Notes: generated by a model not told the origin, from the sequence alone. A stretch of 46,730 bases of DNA from an uncultured Eubacterium sp. (GCA_910584595.1 CAJUBQ010000032.1:1-46730), one strand, 5' to 3'; positions 23,787-32,640 are shown, counted from the first letter of the stretch. Program-made: numbers and translations.

Positions 23787-25700
23787 ATGTTAAATAAAAA
23801 AAATATGAAATTCTGCCGAACCGGAATGATATTTGTTATGACGTTTATGATCTGTCTGCTGCTGCAGACAGGGAAAACGTTTGCGGTAGATGTCCCGCAG
23901 GGACGTTATACGCCACAGGACAGTTTCCTTACGTATACGTTTACCGGTGATAACGATGGATATTATGCAAATGTTGAGAGCTATAATCCGCGGGCGATAG
24001 AGAATGGCACGTTAGATATACCTGCTACCATTAACTATCAAAAAGATGAAGATTCGCCGATTGAACAGGTCAGAGTAAAAGGTATTCTGCGCAGGGCGTT
24101 TCATGGATGTACGTCTTTGCAGACATTGATATTGCCGGATTCCATCACTTACATCGGGCAGGAAGCATTTGCCAACTGTACGGGTCTGGCGTCTATACAG
24201 ACTACGGCAGATGATGGAAGCGATCCGGCTACCGGATATGTGGCCGCAGAAGAGATTGAATATCGTGCGTTTTATGGATGCAGTTCGCTGACAGGAATCA
24301 GACTTGGCGATAAAAGACAGGGAAGCGGCGGTGTGCAGACAGTTCAGAATGAAGCGTTTATGAACTGCAATAGTTTAAACAGTGTGGAAATCGGCCCGAC
24401 TGTTACATGGATGGAAGGCGGTGCGTTTGCAAACTGTGAGTCTTTGGATGGATTGACCGGTGGAGTAAAGGTTACGGATAATCCGTTATATTTTGTACAC
24501 AATGGGATATTATATTATAGAGAGAGCAATAACAGTAACGTATTGCTGCTTTGTCCGTCCGGTACGCAGGTTGGCATTTTGACAGAATTTGCAGAAAATG
24601 TGACGCAGATTCGTAATGAAGCTTTTTACGGATGCCGGGGACTTTCTTCTATTACGATTCCCGATACGGTGCGTTCGATTGGTGATAAAGCGTTTTATGA
24701 CTGCAGCGGACTTGGAAATGTAACGATTCCCAATTCTGTCACCAGTATCGGAGCAGAGGTATTTCGAAACTGCAGCAGCGGATTATGCATTATCTGTTCA
24801 GGAGGAAGTACGGCCGAGCGATATGCGATTACGAACAATATTACACGGAGTGTGGAATGTACGGTAAAGTTTTATAATACCGAAACAAGGCAGACGATTG
24901 AGAAAAAAGTTATGAGCGGCGAGACGGTAGATCCGCCGGTAGGCTGGGAACGCGCCGGATATGTGCTGCGCTGGACAGATGATTTTAATTCCGGTACAGT
25001 CATTACTTCTAACAGAACCATTAATACCGTATGGAAAAAGTTGTATACGGTAACGTTTCGCGATCCGTCGGATAATAAAGAATCGGTAGTTACCGGTGTA
25101 GAAGAAGGCACAGAAGCTTCAACGCCAAATTGGAGAAAAAAGGGCTACAGACTGACCTGGTCGACGGAAAATTATAAAAGAGTGAATTCAGACTTGACCG
25201 TTGATGCAGTATGGCTTGTATCTTTGACCGATGAAACAGACCAGCCGGAACAGTCCGGACAGAAAAAGGGAGATCAGATTACAGTTGGCAATATTGTGTA
25301 TAAGATCTCAAGTATTACAGATAAACGAGTCCGTGTTATGAGTCTTGTAGATGAATCCGTAACAAATGTTACAGTTCCAAATACTATTTCATATGGCGGT
25401 CGTACGTATTCGGTTACATGTATTAATGCGAATGCATTTCGCGGTAACCAGTTTTTGAAAAAAATTACGCTTGGCACAAAACTGCGTTCGATTGAGCATT
25501 ATGCTTTTTATAATTGTCCGAAACTTGAAAAAATAGTCATTAATTCCAAGAGTCTTGTAAATGTCAGCAACTATGCATTGAAAAAGTTAAAGACATCGTT
25601 AAAAGTATATGTGCCAACAAGGGGACTCATCGCTTCTTATCGTTCGTTACTTTTGGATGGTGGAATGAGCAGAAAAGCAAAGGTAGTAAAAAAACCGTAA
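23787..25700 (+). CDS. Secreted BspA-type leucine-rich-repeat protein 2
   Basis: A 637-residue paralogue of the preceding protein with the same order of parts. It has a signal peptide (hydrophobic MIFVMTFMICLLLQTG, cleavage near TFAVD), LRR_5 units (AFHGCTSLQTLIL, AFANCTGLASI, AFYDCSGLGNVTI), two Flg_new-like repeats (FYNTETRQTIEKKVMSGE, FRDPSDNKESVVTGVEEG), a short Gln/Lys linker and a terminal LRR_5 (AFYNCPKLEKIVI). ATG 23787 has GGAGGG at about 23774-23779. Only 18 bases separate it from the first gene, so the two are co-transcribed and probably arose by duplication. No wall-anchor signal is seen. Confidence 0.92.
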   Translation: MLNKKNMKFCRTGMIFVMTFMICLLLQTGKTFAVDVPQGRYTPQDSFLTYTFTGDNDGYYANVESYNPRAIENGTLDIPATINYQKDEDSPIEQVRVKGILRRAFHGCTSLQTLILPDSITYIGQEAFANCTGLASIQTTADDGSDPATGYVAAEEIEYRAFYGCSSLTGIRLGDKRQGSGGVQTVQNEAFMNCNSLNSVEIGPTVTWMEGGAFANCESLDGLTGGVKVTDNPLYFVHNGILYYRESNNSNVLLLCPSGTQVGILTEFAENVTQIRNEAFYGCRGLSSITIPDTVRSIGDKAFYDCSGLGNVTIPNSVTSIGAEVFRNCSSGLCIICSGGSTAERYAITNNITRSVECTVKFYNTETRQTIEKKVMSGETVDPPVGWERAGYVLRWTDDFNSGTVITSNRTINTVWKKLYTVTFRDPSDNKESVVTGVEEGTEASTPNWRKKGYRLTWSTENYKRVNSDLTVDAVWLVSLTDETDQPEQSGQKKGDQITVGNIVYKISSITDKRVRVMSLVDESVTNVTVPNTISYGGRTYSVTCINANAFRGNQFLKKITLGTKLRSIEHYAFYNCPKLEKIVINSKSLVNVSNYALKKLKTSLKVYVPTRGLIASYRSLLLDGGMSRKAKVVKKP

Positions 25701-25732
25701 TTGGAAATGAAAAAGCATTGGAGGATGAGAGC

Positions 25733-25861
25733 ATGGGAATTATCGTGTTTTTGGCATTGATCTTGCTGCTCGTCATTATAACTGTAGTGGTTACAGTGTC
25801 AGCTTCAGTAGCTGGTACGGTGGCGGCAGTTGTTGATGATGAATCTGCAGATGAATGGTAG
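25733..25861 (+). CDS. 42-residue single-helix membrane protein
   Basis: ATG 25733 lies 8 bases after GGAGG (25720-25724) and opens 42 codons ending at TAG 25861. The product starts MGIIVFLALILLLVIITVVV, one membrane helix, and ends in an acidic tail, DDESADEW. It follows the second LRR gene by 32 bases, in the same direction and before a terminator, so it is probably the last gene of that operon. Possible roles are a helper for export, assembly or stability of the LRR proteins, or an unrelated membrane microprotein; the sequence does not say. I do not recognise a family. Confidence 0.65.
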   Translation: MGIIVFLALILLLVIITVVVTVSASVAGTVAAVVDDESADEW

Positions 25862-25907
25862 TAACAGGAAAGTACCGGAAATGGTTATGTATTGAATAAA
25901 ATATGGG

Positions 25908-25941
25908 AGGGCAGATAAAGAAATAGCTTATCTGTCCTTTT
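25908..25941 (+). terminator. Terminator after the LRR/42-residue gene operon
   Basis: AGGGCAGATAA (25908-25918) and TTATCTGTCCT (25928-25938) pair with one G-T wobble and are followed by TTTT. The chemoreceptor gene starts only 52 bases later, so read-through may be its main source of expression. Confidence 0.7.
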
Positions 25942-25993
25942 GTGTATGATATATCGGAAACGGGAACAAAAAACAAATACTGAGGCGAAGAAA

Positions 25994-27640
25994 ATGAAAA
26001 ACAAAAAAAGAACAAGGCATCTTGGGAATAAAGTGAATTTGGTTGTAGGGTGTTTGCTGATACTTAGCATTTCGGTTGTGGTTAGTATCTGTATCTCTAT
26101 GTTTTATAAACTGACGATTGATATGCTGCGTGATCGATGCGTGAGCGGTACGAATATGCTTGCATACGAATTGGATGGTTATGTAGGGCCTGAAGACCGA
26201 ACGATTGTACTGGATGAATTAAAAGAACTGCTGGGCTGTGAATTTACGATATTTCATGGAGACGAGCGCGTATATACGACGATTCAGCAGGATGGTAAAC
26301 GCGCGGTAGGTACAAAGCTGTCTGAGGAGCTTTCTGAAATTGTATTGAAACAGGGGCAGTCTTATGTAGGCAATGCTTCGATTTTAGGCGTTGAGCATGT
26401 ATGTTCTTATGTACCGACAAAGGATGAAAGCGGTAAGATAGATGGTCTGATATTTGCAGGCATATCGATGCATGATGCATATGCGCAGCTGAATCGTACG
26501 GTGATAGTTTCCATTATAGGCGAGATATGTATGCTTATTGTAAGTATTATTTTTATGTCCATATTTATTCATCGGGTGGTGACACGTCCGCTGTCCAGGC
26601 TGACGCAGCTGGCGCAGACTATGGAGCAGGGAAGTCTTGGATTAGGCAGCGGCCGGGAATTAAAAGCGGATATCAGGTCGAACGATGAGATTGGAATATT
26701 AGCGGAAATATTTGAAAATACAATACGTCGGTTAAAAAGCTACATAGGTGAAATTTCAACTGTACTGGAATCGATCTCAAAAGGAGATCTTTCAACAAAT
26801 ACGACACAAAATTATGTGGGTGATTTTACTTCTATCAAAAATTCTTTAGATGATATTTTAAACAGATTAAATAGTACAATGTCTCAGATTGTAGAAAGTT
26901 CGGAACACGTTTCCAGTGGTTCCAGACAGATGGCGGCTGGTTCTCAGGCATTGAGCCAGGGAGCGGTAGAACAGGCGGGCGCGGTAGAGGAATTAGAAGA
27001 ATCTGTCCGCAACATTTCGAAACAGGTAGAGGAGACGGCGGCCAATGCGCAGCAGGCAAGACAGAGAGTAGATCATGTCGGAGGGCAGCTGTATGAAAGC
27101 AATCATAAAATGCAGGAAATGATCCGGGCGATGCAGGAAATTAAAGACAGTTCGAATGAAATCAGTAAGATTATAAAGACAATAGAAACGATTGCATCAC
27201 AGACAAATATACTTGCGCTTAATGCCGCTGTGGAAGCCTCCAGAGCAGGAGAATCCGGTAAAGGATTTGCAGTCGTTGCTGAAGAAGTCCGTGAACTGGC
27301 AGGACAAAGCGCTGAAGCGTCAAAAACGACATCAGAGCTAATTGAACGGTCCATCGCTGCGGTCGGTCATGGCTCTAAGATTGTAAGTGAAACGGCCAGC
27401 AGGCTGGAAACAGCAGTTTCAGGCGTCAGTGAGATTGTAGAATCAACGAATATTATTGCAGACGCATCTCGTATGCAGGCAGATCATATTGCACAGGTGC
27501 AGGAGCGCATCAGTCAGATTTCTCATGTTGTGCAGACAAATTCTGCGACTGCGCAGGAGAGCGCGGCAACAAGCGAACAGCTTAGTTCGCAGGCTAAGTT
27601 GTTAAAAAGACTGATTAGCATGTTTCGGGTTAGAGAATAA
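25994..27640 (+). CDS. Methyl-accepting chemotaxis protein (Cache-type)
   Basis: A 548-residue transmembrane chemoreceptor. Helix 1 is at about 17-41 (LVVGCLLILSISVVVSICIS), followed by a small extracytoplasmic Cache-like domain of about 140 residues (TIFHGDERVYTTI, VEHVCSYVPTKD), helix 2 at about 186-208, a HAMP domain starting TRPLSRLTQLAQTMEQG, and the signalling domain with the conserved tip QTNILALNAAVEASRAGE and FAVVAEEVRELA. Ligand unknown. The C-terminus lacks a CheR-binding pentapeptide. ATG 25994 after GAGGCGAAG is preferred; the frame extends to a TTG at 25940 inside the preceding terminator. A strong terminator follows. Confidence 0.94.
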   Translation: MKNKKRTRHLGNKVNLVVGCLLILSISVVVSICISMFYKLTIDMLRDRCVSGTNMLAYELDGYVGPEDRTIVLDELKELLGCEFTIFHGDERVYTTIQQDGKRAVGTKLSEELSEIVLKQGQSYVGNASILGVEHVCSYVPTKDESGKIDGLIFAGISMHDAYAQLNRTVIVSIIGEICMLIVSIIFMSIFIHRVVTRPLSRLTQLAQTMEQGSLGLGSGRELKADIRSNDEIGILAEIFENTIRRLKSYIGEISTVLESISKGDLSTNTTQNYVGDFTSIKNSLDDILNRLNSTMSQIVESSEHVSSGSRQMAAGSQALSQGAVEQAGAVEELEESVRNISKQVEETAANAQQARQRVDHVGGQLYESNHKMQEMIRAMQEIKDSSNEISKIIKTIETIASQTNILALNAAVEASRAGESGKGFAVVAEEVRELAGQSAEASKTTSELIERSIAAVGHGSKIVSETASRLETAVSGVSEIVESTNIIADASRMQADHIAQVQERISQISHVVQTNSATAQESAATSEQLSSQAKLLKRLISMFRVRE

Positions 27641-27649
27641 GGAGAAATA

Positions 27650-27686
27650 AAAAGTGCGTCAAAAGAATTTCTTTTGATGCACTTTT
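27650..27686. terminator. Bidirectional terminator
   Basis: AAAAGTGCGTCAAAAG (27650-27665) pairs with CTTTTGATGCACTTTT (27671-27686) with one wobble, and A/T-runs lie on both flanks. It serves the plus-strand chemoreceptor and the minus-strand cheC-like gene. Confidence 0.85.
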
Positions 27687-27700
27687 TGTAAAAGAGCATA

Positions 27701-28330
27701 TTATAAATAAGGCATTCCAAGTTTTTGGAAAAGAATCTGAATGGATCTGGAATCTAATACCAGAATTAAGCCGCTGTTCATTTCCGTATCTCCGATATGG
27801 AGCTTTTCGTCAATATACAAAACAGGTTCATCATAGCTGCGGGATAATTTCTCAGCCGGAATAGACACAAGAGCAGAGACATTATCACAATAACTGTCCG
27901 GCGGCTGAATATTGATATACAGCTGTGTCATAGCGGCGATAGAGTTTACGTATGCTGCAGTTGTAATATTACTCATTTCACGGACAACAGAGATATCCAT
28001 ATCGTCGATCTTTGTCAAGTCTGCAATATCTTTTGGATAAAATGTGTTGATTAGTTTTTTTGCAAAATCCAGATGCACAACTTCCAGCATACAGCCGCGG
28101 ATATCACCTTCCAGCGCGACAGTCATGCCAAGCGCTTTGGTGTCTTTTCCGCCTAAATAATCTGCTACTTTCGCATAGCTAATCAGGCTGATAACCGGAA
28201 CTTCGATATCAACAACCGTATTCAGCAGGGATGCCAATGCAGTAGCCGCATTGCCAGATCCAATATTTCCTATTTCTCTTAGTACATCCAGATGCATAGA
28301 ACTGAACTCATCGATTTTCGTATAAGCCAT
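27701..28330 (-). CDS. cheC: CheC-family CheY-phosphate phosphatase
   Basis: A 209-residue cytoplasmic protein of the CheC/FliY/CheX family, which dephosphorylates CheY-P and helps adaptation. Both phosphatase motifs are visible: LREIGNIGSGNAATALASLL (Glu and Asn near residues 20-23), and VREMSNITTAAYVNSIAAM in the second half, with the paired Glu/Asn. The rest is the expected alpha-beta fold (VISLISYAKVADYLG, MTVALEGDIRGCML). No CheD or other che genes are adjacent; it sits beside an unrelated cyclophilin gene in one minus-strand operon (23-base gap, AAAGGAGG ribosome site). It may act on a CheY encoded elsewhere and on signals from the nearby receptors. Confidence 0.85.
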   Translation of the reverse strand: MAYTKIDEFSSMHLDVLREIGNIGSGNAATALASLLNTVVDIEVPVISLISYAKVADYLGGKDTKALGMTVALEGDIRGCMLEVVHLDFAKKLINTFYPKDIADLTKIDDMDISVVREMSNITTAAYVNSIAAMTQLYINIQPPDSYCDNVSALVSIPAEKLSRSYDEPVLYIDEKLHIGDTEMNSGLILVLDSRSIQILFQKLGMPYL

Positions 28331-28353
28331 TTTTTCCTCCTTTTATTTATTTG

Positions 28354-28875
28354 TCAGCAAGTTTCCGGAGCCGGATAATCAACGCCAAAAGTATCAACTG
28401 TTACTTTTTTCATTCGTTGTGTTTCCATTGGCCGGTCATTCGAATCTGTAGGAACAGAGGCGATTTTGTCAACGATGTCCATGCCTTCTGTAATCTTACC
28501 AAACGCTGCATAAAGACCATCTAAATGCGGAGATTTTTTATGCATAATAAAGAATTGGGAACCTGCAGAATCAGGCGCCATTGTGCGGGCCATAGAAAGG
28601 ACTCCCGGATCATGTGCGAGATTATTTTCAAATCCGTTTTGTGTAAATTCACCTTTAATGCAATAATCCGGTCCACCCATGCCAGTGCCTTGCGGATCTC
28701 CGCCCTGAAGCATGAAACCTTCAATGACACGGTGAAAAATCACGCCGTCATAAAATCCTTTTTGAATCAAACTAATAAAATTATTCACTGTATTTGGGGC
28801 GATATCAGGGAATAATTCTGCTTTTAGAATATCTCCGTTTTCCATTTCAATCGTTATTATCGGGTTTTGTGCCAT
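28354..28875 (-). CDS. Cyclophilin-type peptidyl-prolyl cis-trans isomerase
   Basis: A 173-residue cytoplasmic cyclophilin that catalyses proline isomerisation during folding. Signatures are IAPNTVNNFISLI, FHRVIEGFMLQGGDP (catalytic Arg in FHRV), GPDYCIKGEF, LSMARTMAPDSAGSQFFIMH and LDGLYAAFGKI. There is no signal peptide, so it is cytoplasmic. It is the first gene of a two-gene minus-strand operon with the cheC-like gene. The ribosome site GAAGGAG is correctly placed before ATG 28875. Confidence 0.96.
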   Translation of the reverse strand: MAQNPIITIEMENGDILKAELFPDIAPNTVNNFISLIQKGFYDGVIFHRVIEGFMLQGGDPQGTGMGGPDYCIKGEFTQNGFENNLAHDPGVLSMARTMAPDSAGSQFFIMHKKSPHLDGLYAAFGKITEGMDIVDKIASVPTDSNDRPMETQRMKKVTVDTFGVDYPAPETC

Positions 28876-28917
28876 GTCTGTTCTCCTTCTGTGAATCGTT
28901 CTGCTATTATAAATTCT

Positions 28918-28946
28918 ATTCTACTTCTATTTTAATGGATTGTAAA
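28918..28946 (-). promoter_or_regulatory. Candidate promoter of the cyclophilin-cheC operon
   Basis: On the minus strand TTTACA (28946-28941), 17 bases, TAGAAT (28923-28918), about 40 bases before the start codon. A divergent plus-strand candidate, TTGAAG (28976-28981), 18 bases, TATAGT (29000-29005), would serve the acetyltransferase gene. Confidence 0.5.
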
Positions 28947-29047
28947 GGAATCGTAAAGAGGAAATGAATATTTTTTTGAAGATATTGGTTCGTATATGAT
29001 ATAGTATGTGCAGATATAAGCAGATCTAAAAAGCGAGGTTTTATTAT

Positions 29048-29995
29048 ATGAATAAAAAACTGACAAAAAAACAGGAAATGATACGGTCACAGCTGATGTT
29101 ACGTGCCGTTGTCTGGGATATTTTTAAAATAAAAGACGAGGATGAATACAGGCTAAAGAGCGAACTGGAAAGTTTTGGGGTGCCTGTGATTCAAATGCAA
29201 AAGCAGACAGAAAGAAATAGCAGCGGAGAGAAATATGAGCGGGCAGCTGCATGTTTGGTGGAACTGGGGATTTTAGAAAAAGAGGCGCTGCTTATTACCG
29301 AAGATAACGACATGGCAGATTATGCTTACAGACAAAGGGATACGAACGGCTGTTATGGAATGGGGGTCGTCTGCTATGAAACGGAAACGAGCAGGAACGA
29401 TGTTTCGGCGGATATGATTGTGCTTGGGTTCGAAGAAATAGGAATACAGTTTTTGGATCGTGTTTTAAAGCGCAGGAATGGCGCCCCGTGGAATATTTTG
29501 TATACGGAGCGTACTATGGTGCGCGAGATTACATTGGAAGACCTGGATGAATTGTATGCGCTATATGACGGAGAAGGGATTACTGATTATACGGAACCGC
29601 TGTACGAACGGCAGAAAGAGGAAGCATATACGAGCAGTTATATTGCGTATATGTATTATTATTATGGATATGGCATGTGGATTGTAAGGGACAGAAAGAC
29701 GGGAGCGTTAGTGGGACGGGCGGGAATTGAACATCGGGATATAGGTAATGAAGTTTTGATGGAGCTTGGTTATTTGATTGGAAAACAATATCAGAATAAA
29801 GGTTATGCTACAGAAGTATGTGAAGCGATTCTTGCATATGCAAAAGAAGAGATTGGCATCAACGAACTGCATTGTTTTATCCATCCGGATAATCATGCGT
29901 CACTCCATTTGGCTGAAAAGCTTGGATTTCAAATGGCAGAACAATTTGATTCAGAAAAGGAAGAGCTTATGCATTTAAGAATGCATTTGAGATAA
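29048..29995 (+). CDS. GNAT acetyltransferase with HAD-like N-terminal half
   Basis: A 315-residue two-part protein. The C-terminal half (about 157-315) is a GNAT N-acetyltransferase: REITLEDLDELYALY, ALVGRAGIEH, LMELGYLIGKQYQNKGYATE (the QxxGxA/G acetyl-CoA loop as QNKGYA) and IHPDNHASLHLAEKLGF. The N-terminal half (about 12-155) resembles a degenerate HAD-type phosphatase: VVWDIF at the start, LLITEDNDMADYAYRQ in the middle and ADMIVLGFEEIG near its end, laid out like the last motifs of HAD enzymes. It lacks the DxD nucleophile pair, so it may only bind ligand. The substrate is unknown. The gene is monocistronic, with an ATG after GCGAGG. Confidence 0.85.
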   Translation: MNKKLTKKQEMIRSQLMLRAVVWDIFKIKDEDEYRLKSELESFGVPVIQMQKQTERNSSGEKYERAAACLVELGILEKEALLITEDNDMADYAYRQRDTNGCYGMGVVCYETETSRNDVSADMIVLGFEEIGIQFLDRVLKRRNGAPWNILYTERTMVREITLEDLDELYALYDGEGITDYTEPLYERQKEEAYTSSYIAYMYYYYGYGMWIVRDRKTGALVGRAGIEHRDIGNEVLMELGYLIGKQYQNKGYATEVCEAILAYAKEEIGINELHCFIHPDNHASLHLAEKLGFQMAEQFDSEKEELMHLRMHLR

Positions 29996-30093
29996 GGAAC
30001 TGTAAAGAAAAGAATTCATATTTTATGGCGTTCGTTCATATGATAAAACAGGACAAAGCATAATTATACTTTTGAACATGGAGGAGGATCATT

Positions 30094-30468
30094 ATGGATC
30101 AGATGGAACGTCAAAAAAACAGCGCGATGCCAATTTTAGTTGACTTAGTAGCGATGTATGTCATTACGGGACTGCTTCTTGTTATTTTGGCAGCTCTTTT
30201 AGGAAAGCTGGAATTGTCAGATGCAGCTGTCAGCATCGGCATTATTGCGACGTATATTGTGTCCTGCTTTGCAGGAGGATTTTTAATCGGCAAAAAAAAG
30301 AAAAAGAAAAAATATCTTTGGGGGCTGTGTGTAGGGACGTTTTATTTTATCGTTCTGCTATTGGGAAATCTGGCAGTGAACCGCGGGCTGGACGGGCAGC
30401 TGGTACATATGCTTACAACAGCCGTGTTGTGTATTCTATCGGGTATGGCTGGAGGGATGCTTAGTTAG
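30094..30468 (+). CDS. TIGR04086-family four-helix membrane protein
   Basis: A 124-residue integral membrane protein with four hydrophobic segments (about 13-35, 42-64, 74-92, 103-123) separated by a lysine-rich cytoplasmic loop, IGKKKKKKKYLWG. This fits the small TIGR04086 family found in sporulating Firmicutes, whose function is unknown. Typical marks are the CFAGGFLIG segment at the end of helix 2 and SGMAGGML at the C-terminus. The AGGAGG ribosome site lies 6-8 bases before the ATG. The poly-lysine loop is encoded by an A-rich stretch that could be prone to slippage. Confidence 0.75.
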   Translation: MDQMERQKNSAMPILVDLVAMYVITGLLLVILAALLGKLELSDAAVSIGIIATYIVSCFAGGFLIGKKKKKKKYLWGLCVGTFYFIVLLLGNLAVNRGLDGQLVHMLTTAVLCILSGMAGGMLS

Positions 30469-30489
30469 TGCATAATTTTGCAAAATTAT

Positions 30490-30519
30490 TTGCAGACAGG
30501 GAAGCGTCTGTGCTATAAT
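30490..30519 (+). promoter_or_regulatory. Candidate promoter of the hemerythrin-coaBC operon
   Basis: TTGCAG (30490-30495), 18 bases, TATAAT (30514-30519), about 60 bases before the hemerythrin ATG. Confidence 0.5.
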
Positions 30520-30579
30520 AGCGCAAAAGAAGTAACAGCAGGTTACGAAAAAGAATGAAGCACAGGGAGGAGAAAGATA

Positions 30580-31404
30580 ATGTTTCAGTTTACAGAGGAT
30601 TGCATGATAGGAGTGCCTGAGATTGACGATCAGCACAGACGTTTGTTTGATATTATGAATGAAGGGATACAGCTGGCTGCAAGCAGCTATACGGGGGATC
30701 GCTACACATCTATTAAGGATTTGCTGAATGAGCTGGATGATTATGCAGAGCAGCATTTTTCACATGAGGAAAATTACATGGAGCAGATACGGGATCCGGA
30801 GCTGATTCTTCAGCGAAACCAGCATATGATTTTCAGAGATAAGATTCGTGAGTGGAGTTTTACAGACATCGATGATCCAAACCAGCAAAAGCAGCTGCTC
30901 AAAGAGCTGATGGAGTATCTTGCTCGCTGGCTGTATCATCATATTATTTCCAGTGATGCGATGATTGGTAAGCTTCCGAAGCTGGAAGAGTGGATGGTGA
31001 AAGAAAATCCGTGTGAATTTTTAGATGAGTACCGTACAGGAATAACGTTTGTGGATGAAGAACATCAGGAACTGTTCCGTATCACGGATCGGGCGAATAA
31101 ATATCTGCATCATGATTTTGCCTATGGAAATGGCTATGATGAAATTATGGGTATTTTGCAGGAGTTAAAAGAATATACACAACGTCATTTCAAAGACGAA
31201 GAAGATTATATGGAGCGCATTCACTATGATGGTTTGCCTGCGCAGAGAAGGGCGCATGAATCGTTTATTGACCGGCTGGAAAATATAGATATGGATGAGG
31301 TAGACGGAGATCCAAAAGTATATTTGGAAAGTTTGATTGAATTTTTATTAGGCTGGCTGATTAATCATATACTATATACGGATAAAAAGATTCCGTTGGA
31401 ATAA
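30580..31404 (+). CDS. Tandem bacteriohemerythrin
   Basis: A 274-residue protein made of two hemerythrin domains, each a four-helix bundle binding a di-iron O2 (or NO) site. Domain 1 (about 1-135) has DDQHRRLF, HFSHEENYM, NQHMIF and HHIISSD. Domain 2 (about 145-272) has DEEHQELF, HFKDEEDYM, RAHESF and NHILYTD. In each the expected H, HxxxE, H and HxxxxD ligands can be followed, with one histidine of the second HFxxE helix replaced (HFKDEED against HFSHEEN). In anaerobes such proteins scavenge or sense oxygen. Single-domain forms are usual, so this is a fused duplication. It is 14 bases upstream of coaBC and probably co-transcribed with it. Confidence 0.92.
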   Translation: MFQFTEDCMIGVPEIDDQHRRLFDIMNEGIQLAASSYTGDRYTSIKDLLNELDDYAEQHFSHEENYMEQIRDPELILQRNQHMIFRDKIREWSFTDIDDPNQQKQLLKELMEYLARWLYHHIISSDAMIGKLPKLEEWMVKENPCEFLDEYRTGITFVDEEHQELFRITDRANKYLHHDFAYGNGYDEIMGILQELKEYTQRHFKDEEDYMERIHYDGLPAQRRAHESFIDRLENIDMDEVDGDPKVYLESLIEFLLGWLINHILYTDKKIPLE

Positions 31405-31418
31405 CAGGAGGCATACGG

Positions 31419-32612
31419 ATGCTTACGGGAAAACATATCTTACTTGGCATTACAGGAGGGATTGCCGCCTATAAGACGGCAAATCTGGCAAGTATGCTCG
31501 TAAAGTTACACGCAGATGTACATGTTATTATGACAAAAAATGCGCAGAAAATAATTTCTCCGGTTGTATTTGAGGCATTGACAGGGAATAAAGTCATTGA
31601 TGATGTGTTTGACCGGGACAGTGGTTATCAGGTAGCGCATATTGCGATGGCGCAGGAAGCGGATGTCGTGATGATTGCGCCTGCCTCTGCAAATATCATC
31701 GCAAAACTGGCAAATGGGATTGCAGATGATATGCTTTCTACAACGATGCTTGCAGTCACGGCTCCGGTCTATGTTGTGCCGGCAATGAATACGCATATGC
31801 TGGAACATGCGGCAACACAGGCAAACCTTGAAAAAATAAAGTCTTATGGTTACCATATCGTCGAGCCTGCCAGCGGATTTCTTGCCTGCGGAGATACCGG
31901 AAAAGGAAAAATGCCGGAGGCGGATGTGCTGCTGGAATATATTTTATATGAAGCGGCGTATGAAAAGGATCTGGCGGGAAAAAAAGTGTTGATTACGGCA
32001 GGGCCGACAAGAGAGGCCATTGATCCTGTTCGGTTTCTTACAAACCATTCAACCGGAAAAATGGGCTATGCGCTTGCTAAAAATGCAGCTCGCAGGGGAG
32101 CGCAGGTAGCGCTTGTGACAGGACAGGTGCACCTGCCGCCGCCCTTGTTTGTGCAGGTCATACGAGTGACGACGGCACAGGAAATGTATGATGCCGTAGA
32201 TGCACATTTTGATGGACAGGACATCGTAGTAATGTCTGCCGCAGTGGCGGATTACCGTCCGGTGCATACGGCTGCGGAAAAAATGAAGAAAAAAGAGGAA
32301 GCATGTGTACTGGAGTTAGAGCGGACAAAGGATATATTAGGAAGCATGTCCAAACGTAAATGCGGACAGTTTTTATGTGGTTTTTCTATGGAAACAGAGT
32401 ATATGCTGGAAAATTCCAGAGAAAAGCTGGAGAAAAAAAATCTGGACATGATCGTGGCAAACAGTCTGCGGATGGAAGGCGCAGGATTTGGCACAGATAC
32501 CAATATTATTACAATCATGAAAAAGAATTACGTACAGGAGCTTCCAAAAATGAGCAAAGATGAAGCAGCTCATGCGGTATTTAACCAAATTTTAACATCT
32601 TTGCATAAATAG
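31419..32612 (+). CDS. coaBC: Bifunctional phosphopantothenoylcysteine decarboxylase / phosphopantothenate-cysteine ligase
   Basis: A 397-residue CoaBC that makes 4'-phosphopantetheine for coenzyme A synthesis. The N-terminal CoaC flavoprotein (about 1-185) shows LLGITGGIAAYK, the catalytic His region HIAMAQEADV, PAMNTHM and the active-site Cys loop FLACGDTGKGKMPE. The C-terminal CoaB ligase shows VLITAGPTREAIDPVRF, NHSTGKMGYALA, SAAVADYRP and VANSLRMEGAGFG. The length is normal and all motifs intact. ATG follows ACAGGAGG. The linkage to hemerythrin is unusual and has no evident metabolic logic. Confidence 0.97.
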   Translation: MLTGKHILLGITGGIAAYKTANLASMLVKLHADVHVIMTKNAQKIISPVVFEALTGNKVIDDVFDRDSGYQVAHIAMAQEADVVMIAPASANIIAKLANGIADDMLSTTMLAVTAPVYVVPAMNTHMLEHAATQANLEKIKSYGYHIVEPASGFLACGDTGKGKMPEADVLLEYILYEAAYEKDLAGKKVLITAGPTREAIDPVRFLTNHSTGKMGYALAKNAARRGAQVALVTGQVHLPPPLFVQVIRVTTAQEMYDAVDAHFDGQDIVVMSAAVADYRPVHTAAEKMKKKEEACVLELERTKDILGSMSKRKCGQFLCGFSMETEYMLENSREKLEKKNLDMIVANSLRMEGAGFGTDTNIITIMKKNYVQELPKMSKDEAAHAVFNQILTSLHK

Positions 32613-32640
32613 AATAATACACAAAAATAGGGACATACTT
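32611..32640 (+). promoter_or_regulatory. Possible forespore (sigma-G-type) promoter upstream of the spoVA cluster
   Basis: AGAATA (32611-32616), 17 bases, CATACTT (32634-32640) resembles the Bacillus sigma-G pattern (TGAATA, 17-18 bases, CATACTA). It lies immediately after coaBC and 59 bases before the small membrane protein gene that precedes spoVAA. spoVA genes in B. subtilis use this sigma factor. The match is imperfect. Confidence 0.3.
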
